Shown here: positions 48,150 through 58,324 of the stretch, in pieces
How positions within the stretch are numbered: position 1 is the first letter of the stretch
Layout of the letters: each line of letters opens with the position of its first letter
Assembly: GCA_016742255.1 (NCBI GenBank)
Contig: JACVCB010000002.1
Location: 1 to 64,000 of the forward strand
Direction: 5' to 3'
DNA from: Leptospira sp.
GTDB lineage: Bacteria; Spirochaetota; Leptospiria; Leptospirales; Leptospiraceae
Length of the DNA: 64,000 nt
Notes under the pieces: model-generated
The model's input: the letters and a program-made list of their open reading frames with translations, nothing else
Database searches by the model: none
What the model was told of the DNA's origin: nothing
Program-made: the position numbers and the translations under genes

Positions 48150-49271
48150 ATGGCAGTTCCATTTATAGATATCAAACGATTTGAACCAGGATTTTTGGAC
48201 ACCTGGAATGAAAAAGTAAAGTCCATGTCAGAAAACGCACAATTCATTGGCGGAAATGAAGTGACTGATTTAGAAACAAACCTTGCCACTTGGGCAGAGA
48301 CCAAATATGCGATTGGTTGTGCGAATGGAACCGATGCCTTACAACTTGCGTTACGCGCTGTTGGAGTTGGTCGTGGTGATAAAGTATTATTACCAGACTC
48401 TACTTTTTGGGCAACCTTCGAAGCGGTTGTAAATGTGGGAGGAGATCCTTACACTGTGGATACAAACCCAGTGGATTTACAAATGGATTTCCAAGTGTTC
48501 CAAGAAGCGGTCGAAAAAGTAAAACCAAAGGCTGCTCTTGTTGTTCATTTATACGGATGGGGAACTGCAAAGATTGAAGAACTCCGTAAGTTCTGCAAAG
48601 AAAAAAATGTAGCCCTCATTGAAGACGGTGCACAGTGTTTTGGTGTCAAACACAATGGAAAATCTCTCTACAAAGAGGCTCTGATTTCAACAACTTCCTT
48701 TTACCCTGCGAAGGTGTTAGGTGCTGCCGGTGATGGTGGTGCTGTATTCACAAATGATGAAGAATTATCTGTTGTCACAAGACGACTTGTGAACCACGGA
48801 AGAACTTCACATTACGAACACGGACTTGTAGGTTGGAACTCAAGACTTGATTCGTTACAAGCAGCATTTCTCAATCTCTCACTAAAACACTTACAAAAAA
48901 GAATCGAATCACGAAAGTCTTCACAAAACATCTATTATAAGGAATTACCAGGACTTGGGATTGGAGTGATCCAACCACCAAAAGGGTATGATGAAAATGG
49001 ATACTGTAACGTCACTTTGGTGGATCCAGAAGTTCGTCCCAAAATAGAAGCCGTCTTAAAAGAAAAAGGAATTGGTTTTGGAAATATCTATCCAGGTGCA
49101 ATGTCAGACCAACCTGGGGCTAAACCATACCTCATTGAACGATTTGGAAACGAAGGAAATGCTCGCCGGATTTCAAAATCAGTTCTCAACTTTCCACTCT
49201 TTGCTTATATGACAAGTTCGGAAATGGATGAAGTGTTGAGTGCGATCAAGGCGTATAACGCTAGTAAATAA
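48150..49271 (+). CDS. DegT/DnrJ/EryC1/StrS aminotransferase
   Basis: A 373-residue PLP enzyme of the sugar aminotransferase family. The opening [19 protein letters not shown] is followed by [32 protein letters not shown], the Asp-containing [16 protein letters not shown] and the PLP lysine in [20 protein letters not shown]. It aminates a keto-sugar nucleotide, probably for surface glycans. No other sugar-nucleotide genes adjoin it, so the substrate is unknown. The next gene overlaps its stop by one base (TAATG). Confidence 0.9.
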   Translation: MAVPFIDIKRFEPGFLDTWNEKVKSMSENAQFIGGNEVTDLETNLATWAETKYAIGCANGTDALQLALRAVGVGRGDKVLLPDSTFWATFEAVVNVGGDPYTVDTNPVDLQMDFQVFQEAVEKVKPKAALVVHLYGWGTAKIEELRKFCKEKNVALIEDGAQCFGVKHNGKSLYKEALISTTSFYPAKVLGAAGDGGAVFTNDEELSVVTRRLVNHGRTSHYEHGLVGWNSRLDSLQAAFLNLSLKHLQKRIESRKSSQNIYYKELPGLGIGVIQPPKGYDENGYCNVTLVDPEVRPKIEAVLKEKGIGFGNIYPGAMSDQPGAKPYLIERFGNEGNARRISKSVLNFPLFAYMTSSEMDEVLSAIKAYNASK

Positions 49272-50041
49272 TGGAAAAACTTCGGGTAGGAGTCTTTTTA
49301 TTCTTTTTACTCATCCTTGCGGTGTTAACTTTTAGTTTGTCTAAAAGTTGGCGCCTCTATGATGGTGGTTATGAAGTGACTGTGGAGAACCCAGAGTCAA
49401 AAGAAAAAGACACCTCACCTGAACCTACTGACAGTTTAGATTTAGAAGATGGGAATGGTAAAATTTATTGGAAACAATACTTTATCTACCCACATGGACT
49501 TGTGACCGAATCAGGTGGATTTGGACCCGATGGCATATTAACACATGCGCGTAATTTATATTCGATTAGTTTGAAGGATGGGAAAATCCAAAAACTTTTC
49601 CCTCATGATGTTTACATTTGGGATTTTTTTGTGGGAGAGTTTTCTAAAAAATCAGTGGCTAACACCATTGATGATCCAAAGGAAGATGTCCTACAAATTG
49701 AGAAAAAACTTTTGATCTTCGCTGTGACAGAAGATAGCAATTTGGATGGAGTTCTCAATTACAAAGACCACAAATTTGTGTATCTCTTTGATCCAGAAAC
49801 AAATAAATTAGATTCCGTATTACCGCAAGGGTATCATTTCAGAAAACTTTTATTTAATTCTTTGAGAAATCACCTAACTTTGATTTTGGGAAATAATCCA
49901 GAACCTCAACCAAAAAATGTTAGGAAAAAACTCCCTGAACCAAACATCAAACTTCATGTATATGATTATGATGTAATCACGACAAAAGGAATCTTAAGTG
50001 GTTCATTAGAATCCCTGACAACTTCTGAACAAAACCAGTAA
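49271..50041 (+). CDS. Membrane-anchored protein of unknown function
   Basis: A 256-residue protein with one N-terminal transmembrane helix (VGVFLFFLLILAVLTFSL), a Glu/Ser/Pro-rich linker (PESKEKDTSPEPTDS) and a beta-rich domain (HARNLYSISLKDGKIQKL, FVYLFDPETNKLDSVL) that faces the periplasm. The beta-strand pattern resembles a beta-propeller-like segment, but I cannot name the family. It is translationally coupled to the aminotransferase through TAATG. Confidence 0.65.
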   Translation: MEKLRVGVFLFFLLILAVLTFSLSKSWRLYDGGYEVTVENPESKEKDTSPEPTDSLDLEDGNGKIYWKQYFIYPHGLVTESGGFGPDGILTHARNLYSISLKDGKIQKLFPHDVYIWDFFVGEFSKKSVANTIDDPKEDVLQIEKKLLIFAVTEDSNLDGVLNYKDHKFVYLFDPETNKLDSVLPQGYHFRKLLFNSLRNHLTLILGNNPEPQPKNVRKKLPEPNIKLHVYDYDVITTKGILSGSLESLTTSEQNQ

Positions 50042-50046
50042 ACGAA

Positions 50047-50409
50047 TCATTCCCCCCAAACTTGGACACAATCTTCATTAAAGATTCCCATGATGGTTTT
50101 GTTTGCAAATTCTACCGCTGAGATTTTTTTAATCCCTGCTTTTTCAGCGGCATCCCGAATATTGCCACCACGTTTGAAATAATACATATTTACATATAAG
50201 TATGAGTTTGTACAGGAACGTCCTACCTTTAGTATTTTACCTTCAGCGAGACTTGCCGCAATGCCTGGATTCCCGGTTTGCGAACCATCCCGAGAACTAT
50301 GAGTTTCGTTGATCACAAGAGAAACAAAAGGCACTCGATACTCAGGGATACATTGGTATGTGAGGCAGAATAAACAAAAGATGCTGAACTTATAAATTTT
50401 TTTGGCCAT
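50047..50409 (-). CDS. TRL-like lipoprotein, third copy
   Basis: A 120-residue exported protein. The N-terminus MAKKIYKFSIFCLFCLTYQC ends in a lipobox-like Cys, then comes a TRL-type domain: ILKVGRSCTNSYLYV, NIRDAAEKAGIKKISAVEF and NEDCVQVWGE. It shares the C...L, G-I-x-K-I and a C-terminal Cys-x-x-x-x-G pattern with the two genes upstream, so the three are paralogues in tandem. The reading frame continues to 50556, but ATG 50409 starts the signal. It is the last gene of the barrel-lipoprotein operon and overlaps its neighbour by 20 bases. Confidence 0.7.
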   Translation of the reverse strand: MAKKIYKFSIFCLFCLTYQCIPEYRVPFVSLVINETHSSRDGSQTGNPGIAASLAEGKILKVGRSCTNSYLYVNMYYFKRGGNIRDAAEKAGIKKISAVEFANKTIMGIFNEDCVQVWGE

Positions 50410-50719
50410 GCACATAAGTACAATACTTCCCATAGATAAATAAAAATTCCACCAAGTGGTGATCGATATACGAAATTTTGATGATCCCATTCTCTTTTGC
50501 AATACTTCCAGCCCCAGCATTACCCCACGAATACAACCGAAGGAAATGTTGGACACAACCTGTTGCGATCGTATCTTCTTTTACATTATTTTCAGGATCA
50601 AAGTCTCCATCAAAATGGATGTTGGTGTAAAGTAGGCCAGGTAAAGGTTTGTACACTTCACCATAAAAACAAGAAACAGTAAAAAAAGGAAGCAGAAGTA
50701 AACCAAGATAAAGTTTCAT
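50390..50719 (-). CDS. TRL-like lipoprotein, second copy
   Basis: A 109-residue lipoprotein (signal MKLYLGLLLLPFFTVSC). The mature domain matches TRL-family wording best of the three: GCVQHFLRLYSWGNAGAGSI followed by AKENGIIKISYIDHHLVEF and a final YGKYCTYVHG with a conserved Cys. Its start overlaps the stop of the upstream copy by ATGA (50716-50719). The two conserved Cys could form a disulphide in the periplasm. Partner unknown. Confidence 0.75.
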   Translation of the reverse strand: MKLYLGLLLLPFFTVSCFYGEVYKPLPGLLYTNIHFDGDFDPENNVKEDTIATGCVQHFLRLYSWGNAGAGSIAKENGIIKISYIDHHLVEFLFIYGKYCTYVHGQKNL

Positions 50720-51033
50720 CGTTCAATTTCTCCAGTCAAAATAAGACAATGCCTGACGATCACAAAGGTTAGGATGGAATGAACTTGGATATCAATAGAT
50801 CGGATTTTTGTGATATTGGAAATTCGTTTGGCTTCTTCAATACTTGCATCTCCTGTAGAGATCAAATAAAGATACGAAAATGCACATGCTTTGCCTTCAA
50901 CCGATCCTTCCGCTTTGCCTAATTTTCCTGGGTAATTGTCCTCTCTATATAGAGAACCCAAGCGACAGTTTTGTGAGGTGATAATTAATAAAACTAGTAG
51001 GAGAATCCATTTTACAAATTTAGATCCTTTCAT
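50716..51033 (-). CDS. TRL-like lipoprotein, first copy
   Basis: A 105-residue lipoprotein (signal FVKWILLLVLLIITSQNC). The TRL-like core is GKACAFSYLYLISTGDASIE, then SNITKIRSIDIQVHSI and a final RHCLILTG. Sequence identity to the other two copies is low apart from the Cys/Gly skeleton, which points to an old duplication. Its start overlaps the stop of the barrel gene by ATGA, so it is translated from the same message. Confidence 0.7.
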   Translation of the reverse strand: MKGSKFVKWILLLVLLIITSQNCRLGSLYREDNYPGKLGKAEGSVEGKACAFSYLYLISTGDASIEEAKRISNITKIRSIDIQVHSILTFVIVRHCLILTGEIER

Positions 51034-51869
51034 CTTTGGTCTTTACTCACATTATCTAAGTTAAAGATAACACCAAATTGAAAACCCACTTGTTCAAATG
51101 ATTCGCTGGAAAAAGAATTTGATTTTAACATTCGTTTCATGCCATGTAATTCAAAGGAAAATCCAAATTCGGGAGTAAGGTAATAATTGATCCCTAAAGC
51201 AGCTCTCCCACTAACACCCATACCACTTGCCATTAAACTTTGTAGGTATAGGTTTGTGTAACCCATTGACCGATAAGAAGCATTGAAGTTAACAAGTCCT
51301 AATTCTAAACCAACATAAGGATCAAATTTATTTTTTGTTAAGAAATGATAATTGAGTCCAAGACCATACACTCGATCTTTATAGAGTGTATATTTGTTTT
51401 GAGAATATTCTAAAAAAGGAGAAAATCCTGTTGGGTTACTTCTATCGATAGAGATAAATTGATCAGATCTTTCTCCTTTTACGGAATTTGTGGCATAGGA
51501 TAGAAAAATTCCCAAATGATCAGTGAGTCCATATTCGAAAAACACTCGCCCAGTTTTACCGGGCTGTACCTTTCCTTCAGGTAATGGGATGACAGATGGA
51601 ACGGTTTGTGTAGCTAACAATCGTACGGGTAATAACCCATATTGGGTTTGAGTTTTCATTGCGTTTTGTAAGGATGTTTCTCTTTTTTGAAGGCTACCTC
51701 CCGTATAAACAGTTTCTCCACCTTGTAAATTTAAGTAAAATCCACCTTGGTAAAAACCAATGGGATACTCTGCTCGTGGTGTAGGTGTTTGCGAGAAAAT
51801 GGGTAAAAATCCATTCAAAATCACTAAAATAGATAAAAATAACCATTTAGAGAGAAAGTTTTGATTCAT
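51030..51869 (-). CDS. Outer-membrane beta-barrel protein
   Basis: A 279-residue protein with a signal peptide (KWLFLSILVILNGFLPIFSQ) and alternating amphipathic beta-strands in the mature part (HLGIFLSYATNSVKG, RVYGLGLNYHFL, DPYVGLELGLVNFNASY, GRAALGINYYLTPEFGFSFE). This is the pattern of an OmpW/OmpA-like eight-strand barrel. It heads an operon with three TRL-like lipoproteins, suggesting a surface complex. The -10 box of its promoter ends only six bases before the ATG, so the mRNA may be leaderless. Confidence 0.78.
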   Translation of the reverse strand: MNQNFLSKWLFLSILVILNGFLPIFSQTPTPRAEYPIGFYQGGFYLNLQGGETVYTGGSLQKRETSLQNAMKTQTQYGLLPVRLLATQTVPSVIPLPEGKVQPGKTGRVFFEYGLTDHLGIFLSYATNSVKGERSDQFISIDRSNPTGFSPFLEYSQNKYTLYKDRVYGLGLNYHFLTKNKFDPYVGLELGLVNFNASYRSMGYTNLYLQSLMASGMGVSGRAALGINYYLTPEFGFSFELHGMKRMLKSNSFSSESFEQVGFQFGVIFNLDNVSKDQR

Positions 51870-51875
51870 TCGTAA

Positions 51876-51904
51876 ATTCTAACGGGTGCTTGTTGGTGTG
51901 TCAA
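51876..51904 (-). promoter_or_regulatory. Sigma-70 promoter of the barrel/TRL operon
   Basis: On the reverse strand a perfect -35 TTGACA (51904-51899) is separated by exactly 17 bases from a -10 TAGAAT (51881-51876). Transcription should begin about 51870-51868, on or next to the ATG at 51869, with no room for a ribosome binding site. Confidence 0.75.
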
Positions 51905-51948
51905 TGGAAAAGATGTATCATTTGGAAAAGAATTTCCAAAGAAAAAAT

Positions 51949-51976
51949 AAAAACCCCAACTTCCATTGGGGTTTTT
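51949..51976 (-). terminator. Terminator of the sucB-lpd-sucA operon
   Basis: AAAAACCCCAA (51949-51959) and TTGGGGTTTTT (51966-51976) form a perfect 11-base stem with a 6-base loop. On the reverse strand it is followed by a long T-rich run, so it ends leftward transcription from sucA. It also insulates the barrel operon downstream. Confidence 0.88.
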
Positions 51977-52061
51977 AAGGTTTTGTTGCGGAACAAATCA
52001 GGAGTGGAAATGAAAACTCTTCAGAGTTAATACTTCCGTGCCTTAACTGTTTGGTGTTTGT

Positions 52062-54830
52062 TTAGGACAAAGCATCCTTAACTAAATCGTCTTGTTCCTT
52101 TAAGTGAGTGACTACGTGTCCACAAGCTGGGCTTGGGAATTCCGAACGACCTGCATAATGCAGACGTTTGTTTTCCGGCATCACTGCTTCGATACGATCT
52201 CTCACAAAGAACCAAGCACCTTGGTTTTTTGGTTCTTCCTGCACCCATACAAATTTTTTCAGTTTTCCGTAACTGGTGATCATTTGTTTGATATGGTTTT
52301 CAGGGAAAGGATAGAGTTGTTCGATACGAACGACTGCTACATTTTCTAATTTTTGAGCATCAATCGCCTTACGTAAGTCATAGTAAACTTTACCTGAACA
52401 GAAGAGAAGTTTTTCTACTTTTTCTGGTTTTGCCACTGGATCTGGAAGGATCTTTTTAAACGCACCCGTTGTGATGTCTTCCAAACTGGAAGCTGCATCT
52501 TTCAACCGAAGGAGTGACTTCGGTGTCATGATGATGAGTGGCTTTCTAAAACTTTGTAAGATTTGGCGGCGAAGGATATGGAAATACTGCGCTGGAGTGG
52601 TGAGGTTTGCCACTTGGATGTTGTCGAGTGCACAAAGTTGTAAGAACCTTTCAAGCCTTGCGGATGAGTGTTCTGGACCTTGGCCTTCGTAACCGTGTGG
52701 TAATAAACAAACAAGACCCGACATCCTTTGCCACTTGATTTCAGAACTAGAAATGAACTGGTCAAAGATCACCTGTGCATTGTTAGCAAAGTCACCAAAC
52801 TGTGCTTCCCACATCACAAGGCTACTTGGATCCGCAAGGGAATAACCATATTCAAAACCAAGGCAGGAGTATTCCGAAAGAGATGAGTTTACAATTTCGA
52901 TCTTTGCTTGTTTGTCGCTGATATGATTGAGAAGTGTGAGTTTTTTACCATTCACAATATCCGAAAGTGTTGCGTGCCTATGAGAGAAGGTTCCCCTTTG
53001 CGCATCTTGTCCCCCAAGTCGGATTGGAAATCCATTTTCCAAAATCGAACCAAAGGAAAGTGATTCCGCAAATCCCCAATCAATCGGAAGTTCACCAGCC
53101 CCCATTTTTTTACGGTCTTCCAACACTTTGATGTGTTTTGGATTGGCTGTAAATCCTTCTGGAAGGGTCGTTACAGCTTTCACAATTCCACCTAATTGTT
53201 GTTGGAGGAGTTCCGTATGGACATCCGAATCTAAAGGTTCTTTGGTGTATCTTGACCAAACCCCGCCTAGTGTATCCACTGTAATGCGGGTGTCTTTTTC
53301 CTTTGCTTGTTGGAAGGAAGTTTCGAGTCCTTGTTGGATCCCGTCTTTGATGAATTGGATTTCTTCTTTTGTAATGTCCCCACGTTGTAATAATTTTTCT
53401 TCGTAAAGAGAAATTGTTTTTGGGTGTTTTTTGATGATGTCATACATCTGAGGTTGTGTGAAAGTTGGTTCGTCAGTCTCGTTATGACCAAGCCTTCTAT
53501 AACAAATCAAATCGATGATCACATCTTTTTTGAACTTTTGACGGTATTCTAACGCAAGTTTTGTGACGCGGTATGCTGCTTCTGGGTCGTCTCCATTCAC
53601 GTGGAAAATAGGAACTTGGAACCCTTTGGCAAGGTCTGTTGCATACAATGTAGATCGTGATTCACTTGGGAGAGTGGTGAATCCAATTTGGTTATTGATC
53701 ACAATGTGGAACGTTCCACCCACAGTATACCCTTCTAGGTTCATCATGTTGAGTGTTTCTGCAACCACCCCTTGGCCGGCAAATGCAGCATCCCCATGGA
53801 TGGCAACTGGCATAAATTTCGAACGGTCCATGTCCTTGGCCATTTCTTGTCTTGCTCGGACAGATCCAAAAATCACTGGGTCTACAGCCTCTAAATGAGA
53901 TGGGTTAAAGGCAAGGGATAGTTTGACTTCTTTTCCATAATGGGTCATCACATGGTTGGAATAACCTAAGTGGTATTTTACATCTGCATAACCAAGTTGG
54001 CCTGGGTTTAGTTTTTCTTCAAACTCAGCAAAGATAAGGCCTGCAGGTTTACGGATGATGTTTACAAGAACATTGAGTCGTCCTCTATGGGCCATACCAA
54101 TGACAAGGGCATCCATTTTATGACCACCCGCTTCTTCCACAAGGGTATCAAGCATCGGGATCATGGTTTCCCCACCTTCGAGAGAAAAACGTTTTTTCCC
54201 TACGAATTTTTTGGCGAGGAAGTTTTCAAAACTATCTGCTTGGTACAATTTTTCAAACAAACGTAAGGCGGTCTTTTTGCTGATTGGTTCGTTGTTGGCA
54301 AGTGGTTCCATTCGGTTTTGTAACCACTCACGTTCCTCATCATTGACAAGGTAGTAGTGTTCACAACCTATCGAACCACAGTAAGTTTTTTCAAACCAAT
54401 CAATGACATTCTTCAGTTTTGTTTTTCCAAGATTGTTGATCCCTGAATCCACCTCTGTATCGAGATCGGATTGTTTGAGGGCTTTGATTTTGAGATCAAT
54501 GAATTCGCGGTTAGGTTTGTTGATTCCGAGTGGATCTAGGTTTGCAGCTAAGTGACCTTGTCTCCTGTAAGCATTGAGAAGGTTGATGATACCAAAATCA
54601 CTGAGGGATGAATCTTTACGGTGTTCGGTGGATGTGTAATTTACATATCCATTCCCATTGAACCCACCTCCATTCGAACCATTGTTCGAAACTGAGGATC
54701 TTTCTAATTCCCCAAAAAAATCGATCCAATCCTTAGATAAAGAAGACGGGTCTTCCTTAAATTGTTTGTAATACTCTTCCAATAATACAACGTTATCGCC
54801 GTATAAACTCATCATCTGATCGGTTGTCAT
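52062..54830 (-). CDS. sucA: 2-Oxoglutarate dehydrogenase E1 component
   Basis: A 922-residue thiamine-diphosphate enzyme that decarboxylates 2-oxoglutarate and passes the succinyl group to SucB. Motifs include [15 protein letters not shown], the ThDP region [19 protein letters not shown] with [37 protein letters not shown] and [20 protein letters not shown]. It is the last gene of the operon; the usual order elsewhere is sucA first. Confidence 0.97.
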   Translation of the reverse strand: MTTDQMMSLYGDNVVLLEEYYKQFKEDPSSLSKDWIDFFGELERSSVSNNGSNGGGFNGNGYVNYTSTEHRKDSSLSDFGIINLLNAYRRQGHLAANLDPLGINKPNREFIDLKIKALKQSDLDTEVDSGINNLGKTKLKNVIDWFEKTYCGSIGCEHYYLVNDEEREWLQNRMEPLANNEPISKKTALRLFEKLYQADSFENFLAKKFVGKKRFSLEGGETMIPMLDTLVEEAGGHKMDALVIGMAHRGRLNVLVNIIRKPAGLIFAEFEEKLNPGQLGYADVKYHLGYSNHVMTHYGKEVKLSLAFNPSHLEAVDPVIFGSVRARQEMAKDMDRSKFMPVAIHGDAAFAGQGVVAETLNMMNLEGYTVGGTFHIVINNQIGFTTLPSESRSTLYATDLAKGFQVPIFHVNGDDPEAAYRVTKLALEYRQKFKKDVIIDLICYRRLGHNETDEPTFTQPQMYDIIKKHPKTISLYEEKLLQRGDITKEEIQFIKDGIQQGLETSFQQAKEKDTRITVDTLGGVWSRYTKEPLDSDVHTELLQQQLGGIVKAVTTLPEGFTANPKHIKVLEDRKKMGAGELPIDWGFAESLSFGSILENGFPIRLGGQDAQRGTFSHRHATLSDIVNGKKLTLLNHISDKQAKIEIVNSSLSEYSCLGFEYGYSLADPSSLVMWEAQFGDFANNAQVIFDQFISSSEIKWQRMSGLVCLLPHGYEGQGPEHSSARLERFLQLCALDNIQVANLTTPAQYFHILRRQILQSFRKPLIIMTPKSLLRLKDAASSLEDITTGAFKKILPDPVAKPEKVEKLLFCSGKVYYDLRKAIDAQKLENVAVVRIEQLYPFPENHIKQMITSYGKLKKFVWVQEEPKNQGAWFFVRDRIEAVMPENKRLHYAGRSEFPSPACGHVVTHLKEQDDLVKDALS

Positions 54831-54864
54831 ATAATCTCCCTAAAACAACAAAACAACTGTTTCA

Positions 54865-56271
54865 TTACGAATGGATGGACCATTTTGCGTCAGCATCCAT
54901 CGCCGCTTCTCTGAGGACTTCGGAAAGAGTGGGGTGAGCATGTGTAGAACGAGCAATGTCTTCTGCACTCGCACCAAACTCAAACGCCACTGCAGCCTCT
55001 GCAATCATGTCAGAAGCCCTTGGTCCTACGATGTAAACCCCAAGGAGTTTGTCCGTTTTTTTGTCAGCGAGGACTTTCACTTGTCCATCCGTTTCGTTCA
55101 TGGCTTTGGCACGAGCATTGGGTTTGAACATGTACTTACCCACTTTGTATTCAATGCCTTTGGCTTTTAGTTCTTCTTCTCCAAGACCTACCCATGCCAC
55201 TTCTGGCCAAGTGTAAACGATCCAAGGAATGGCTTTGTAATTCACATGACCATACTTTCCACAAATGAGTTCGGCAACGGCAATGCCTTCGTCTTCTGCT
55301 TTGTGTGCAAGCATAGGTCCATCAATCACGTCACCAATTGCATAAATATTAGGAATGTTCGTTTGGAATTTGTTAGGTTCTACTTTGATGCGACCACGGT
55401 CTGTCATTTCGATTCCAATTTCTTTGGCACCAAGTCCATCTGTGTTCGGACGACGGCCAATGGAAACAAGCACCTTGTCTCCTTCGAGGATGGTTTTTTT
55501 CCCATCTTTGCCTTCGATTTCCACTTCAACTTTTTTCCCTTTTACCTTAGCACCGTGCACTTTGGTTTCGAATAGAAAATTGATCCCTTGCCCAGTGAGA
55601 AGTCTTTCGGCAAGACTTGCCATCGCTTGGTCAGCAGTTCCAAAGAGGCGTGGCATGAGTTCCACCACAGTGACCTTCGCACCAAGTCGTAACCAAACAG
55701 AACCAAGTTCGAGTCCAATCACTCCTGCACCTACAATGATGAGGTGTTCTGGAACTGCATCGAGAGCAATCGCGTGATCCGAGGTAATAATGTTTTTTCC
55801 ATCCACAGGGAGTGGTGGGATTTCAATTGGAGAGGAACCAGATGCGATGATGATGTTCGTTCCAGAGATAGATTCTTTTTTTCCATCTTCTGCAGTGATT
55901 GCAATTTCGTTTTTGGAAATGAAACTTGCATGACCCAAATAACGAGTGATCTTATTTTTTTTCATCAGGTAATCAACACCCGATGTCACTTCAGTTACCA
56001 CTTTGTCTTTACGAGCCATCATCTTCGCGATGTCGATTTTGACATCTTTCACGGAGATCCCGTGGTCGCTTAGTTTATGTTTGGTTTTGTGATACTCTTC
56101 TGAAGAATCGAGAAGGGCTTTGGAAGGAATACAACCTACGTTGAGACAAGTCCCCCCGAGAGTTTTTCTTTTTTCGATAATGGCTACTTTTTTCCCGAGT
56201 TGGGCTGCGCGAACCGCAGCCACATACCCACCAGGACCTGCACCAATGACAACGATATCATATTGTTCCAT
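54865..56271 (-). CDS. lpdA: Dihydrolipoyl dehydrogenase
   Basis: A 468-residue FAD flavoprotein that reoxidises the lipoyl arm of SucB with NAD+. It has the FAD motif [20 protein letters not shown], the redox disulphide [19 protein letters not shown], the NAD motif [19 protein letters not shown] and the catalytic His-Glu pair in HAHPTLSE. It sits between sucB and sucA, so it is probably dedicated to 2-oxoglutarate dehydrogenase but could serve other lipoyl complexes. Confidence 0.96.
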   Translation of the reverse strand: MEQYDIVVIGAGPGGYVAAVRAAQLGKKVAIIEKRKTLGGTCLNVGCIPSKALLDSSEEYHKTKHKLSDHGISVKDVKIDIAKMMARKDKVVTEVTSGVDYLMKKNKITRYLGHASFISKNEIAITAEDGKKESISGTNIIIASGSSPIEIPPLPVDGKNIITSDHAIALDAVPEHLIIVGAGVIGLELGSVWLRLGAKVTVVELMPRLFGTADQAMASLAERLLTGQGINFLFETKVHGAKVKGKKVEVEIEGKDGKKTILEGDKVLVSIGRRPNTDGLGAKEIGIEMTDRGRIKVEPNKFQTNIPNIYAIGDVIDGPMLAHKAEDEGIAVAELICGKYGHVNYKAIPWIVYTWPEVAWVGLGEEELKAKGIEYKVGKYMFKPNARAKAMNETDGQVKVLADKKTDKLLGVYIVGPRASDMIAEAAVAFEFGASAEDIARSTHAHPTLSEVLREAAMDADAKWSIHS

Positions 56272-56279
56272 ATTGGTAA

Positions 56280-57512
56280 CTATACCTCAAAGAGGAGTCT
56301 TGTTGGATCCTCTACCATTTCTTTGATCTTCACAAGGAACTGCACTGCTTCCTTACCATCCACAATTCTGTGGTCATAAGAAAGAGCCAGATACATCATC
56401 GGACGGATGACAATTTGGTCATTCACAACTACCGCACGTTTGACGATGTTATGCATTCCAAGAATTCCAGATTGTGGAGGGTTGAGGATTGGAGTCGACA
56501 TCATGGATCCATACACACCACCATTGGAGATGGAGAAAGTTCCCCCTTCCATATCTTCGAGTGAAATTTTTCCGTCTTTGACTTTGCCCGCAAGCCTTGC
56601 GATCTCTTGTTCGATTTGTGCAAAACTGAGAAGGTCAGCGTTACGAACAATCGGAACCACAAGTCCTTTTGGTCCACCTACTGCGACTCCGATGTCATAA
56701 AAGTTTTTGTAAACTATGTCTGTTCCACGGATCTCTGCGTTGATCGCAGGGTAAGCTTTTAATGCTGCCACTGCTGCTTTGGTAAAAAGGGACATGAACC
56801 CAAGACCCACACCGTGAGTTTCTTTGAACTTGTCTTTGTATTTATTGCGAAGTTCCATAATCGGAGCCATATCCACTTCGTTAAACGTCGTGAGGATCGC
56901 TGCCGTGTGTTGTGCACTCACTAGGCGATTAGCAATCGTTTGGCGAAGTTTAGTCATTGGCACAACTGTTTCTCTAGGACCTGCGTTTGCCGATACTACT
57001 ACCGCTTTTGGAATTTCTGGACTTGGTGATGCGGCCTTAGAAGGACCAGCGGAATTTGCACCACCTTTTTCCATATAAAGGATCACATCTTCTTTTGTGA
57101 TTTGTCCGTTGCGACCAGTGCCTGTGATTTTTGAGGCATCTAATTTATTTTCTTCAATGAGTTTACGCGCAGCAGGAGGGAGTTCCTCATTCACTTTGCC
57201 CGTGTTAGGTTGCGCACTTGGCGTTTCTGCTTTGGGAGCAGGGGCACTGGAACTAGCAGGAGTAGATGCTACGGCACCTTCTTCGATGGCACCGATGATG
57301 TCTCTCACATGTACCACATCCCCCACCTTTTTGGAGATGGATTTTAATACCCCTGAGGTAGGAGCAGGAATTTCTAATGAGACTTTGTCTGTTTCTAAAA
57401 TTGCGAGCACTTCGTCTACTTTTACGGCATCGCCTTCTTTTTTGGTCCAAGCACTGATAGTCGCTTCGGTTACGGATTCCCCCATCTCGGGGACTTTGAT
57501 GTCTATTGCCAT
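56280..57512 (-). CDS. sucB: Dihydrolipoyl succinyltransferase (E2)
   Basis: A 410-residue E2 with one lipoyl domain (residues 1-75; the modified Lys is in [14 protein letters not shown]). An Ala/Pro/Ser linker leads to a peripheral-subunit-binding domain ([20 protein letters not shown]), followed by the CAT-type catalytic core ending in [16 protein letters not shown], which holds the His-x-x-x-Asp-Gly active site. It forms the complex core with SucA and Lpd. It is first in the operon, with 158 bases of divergent promoter region before the carbonic anhydrase gene. Confidence 0.96.
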   Translation of the reverse strand: MAIDIKVPEMGESVTEATISAWTKKEGDAVKVDEVLAILETDKVSLEIPAPTSGVLKSISKKVGDVVHVRDIIGAIEEGAVASTPASSSAPAPKAETPSAQPNTGKVNEELPPAARKLIEENKLDASKITGTGRNGQITKEDVILYMEKGGANSAGPSKAASPSPEIPKAVVVSANAGPRETVVPMTKLRQTIANRLVSAQHTAAILTTFNEVDMAPIMELRNKYKDKFKETHGVGLGFMSLFTKAAVAALKAYPAINAEIRGTDIVYKNFYDIGVAVGGPKGLVVPIVRNADLLSFAQIEQEIARLAGKVKDGKISLEDMEGGTFSISNGGVYGSMMSTPILNPPQSGILGMHNIVKRAVVVNDQIVIRPMMYLALSYDHRIVDGKEAVQFLVKIKEMVEDPTRLLFEV

Positions 57513-57670
57513 GAAATATTCCTTAGCAGGTTTTTAGAGAAAAATAGCGTTGTTGAGGAGTGAGATCCCATTTGAATCTAAGACTACCGTAACTTACTTA
57601 AAGGTAAAAACGCAAGCGGAAAAAACGAAAAGACCTTGAGTTTCAGTTTGGACACCGATGTGTAGCAAGT

Positions 57671-58204
57671 ATGATCCGTTCTTTCCAAGGCCATACACCT
57701 TCTATCCACCCCACTGCCTGGGTGGCACCTTCCGCTGATGTACTTGGGAAAGTCAGCATTGGGGAAGAGTCCTCGATTTGGTTCCAATGTGTGTTACGAG
57801 GTGACGTCAATACCATCACCATTGGCAAACATGTGAACATCCAAGACATGACACTCGTACATGTGGCAAGAGATTTGTATCCTGTCACGATTGGGGATTA
57901 TGTATCCATCGGCCACCACGCTACCATTCACGGTTGTGTGCTGAAGGATCATAGTTTTGTGGGGATGGGAGCCATGCTTATGGATGATGTGGAGATCGGA
58001 GAGTGGTCCTTTGTGGGTGCCGGATCCCTTGTCCCACCGGGGAAAAAAATCCCACCAGGAGTTCTCGTGATGGGAAGTCCCGCCAAAATCATCCGAGACA
58101 TCACAGACAAAGACCGCGAGATCATCACCCGCACGGCAAACAATTATACCAAGTATAAAGAAAACTATCGCAACGAAGGGATTGGGGGCACATCCCTTTC
58201 CTAA
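57671..58204 (+). CDS. Gamma-class carbonic anhydrase family protein
   Basis: A 177-residue left-handed beta-helix with hexapeptide repeats ([20 protein letters not shown]). The zinc-binding His are visible in MTLVHVARD and in [11 protein letters not shown]. Members hydrate CO2 or act as acyltransferase-like trimers; activity is not assured, because many gamma-CA-like proteins are inactive. It is divergent from the 2-oxoglutarate dehydrogenase operon. Confidence 0.88.
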   Translation: MIRSFQGHTPSIHPTAWVAPSADVLGKVSIGEESSIWFQCVLRGDVNTITIGKHVNIQDMTLVHVARDLYPVTIGDYVSIGHHATIHGCVLKDHSFVGMGAMLMDDVEIGEWSFVGAGSLVPPGKKIPPGVLVMGSPAKIIRDITDKDREIITRTANNYTKYKENYRNEGIGGTSLS

Positions 58205-58226
58205 CGGAAAGGGACCGGGTGATCCG

Positions 58227-58291
58227 CTGCAATCTTCCGCTTACGCGAAAGGATTTCCGCTACTCCCCCTTGCGCGGAAATCCGCTTGCAG
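58227..58291. repeat. Nested inverted repeat, GC-rich intergenic element
   Basis: GGATTTCCGC (58251-58260) pairs perfectly with GCGGAAATCC (58274-58283). CTGCAA (58227-58232) pairs with TTGCAG (58286-58291) further out. The block is much richer in G+C than its surroundings and lies between two rightward genes. It could be a terminator-like hairpin without a T-tract or a copy of a dispersed intergenic repeat. Confidence 0.5.
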
Positions 58292-58324
58292 TTGGGATGG
58301 TAATATGGCAGAATAACGGGACGT

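Noticed and set aside
55355..55777. Rightward open frame of 140 codons
   Set aside because: It is opposite lpdA and has no recognisable features; lpdA is certain here.
57097..57537. Rightward open frame of 146 codons
   Set aside because: It is antisense to the lipoyl domain and linker of sucB; the Ala/Pro-rich linker on the other strand explains its length.
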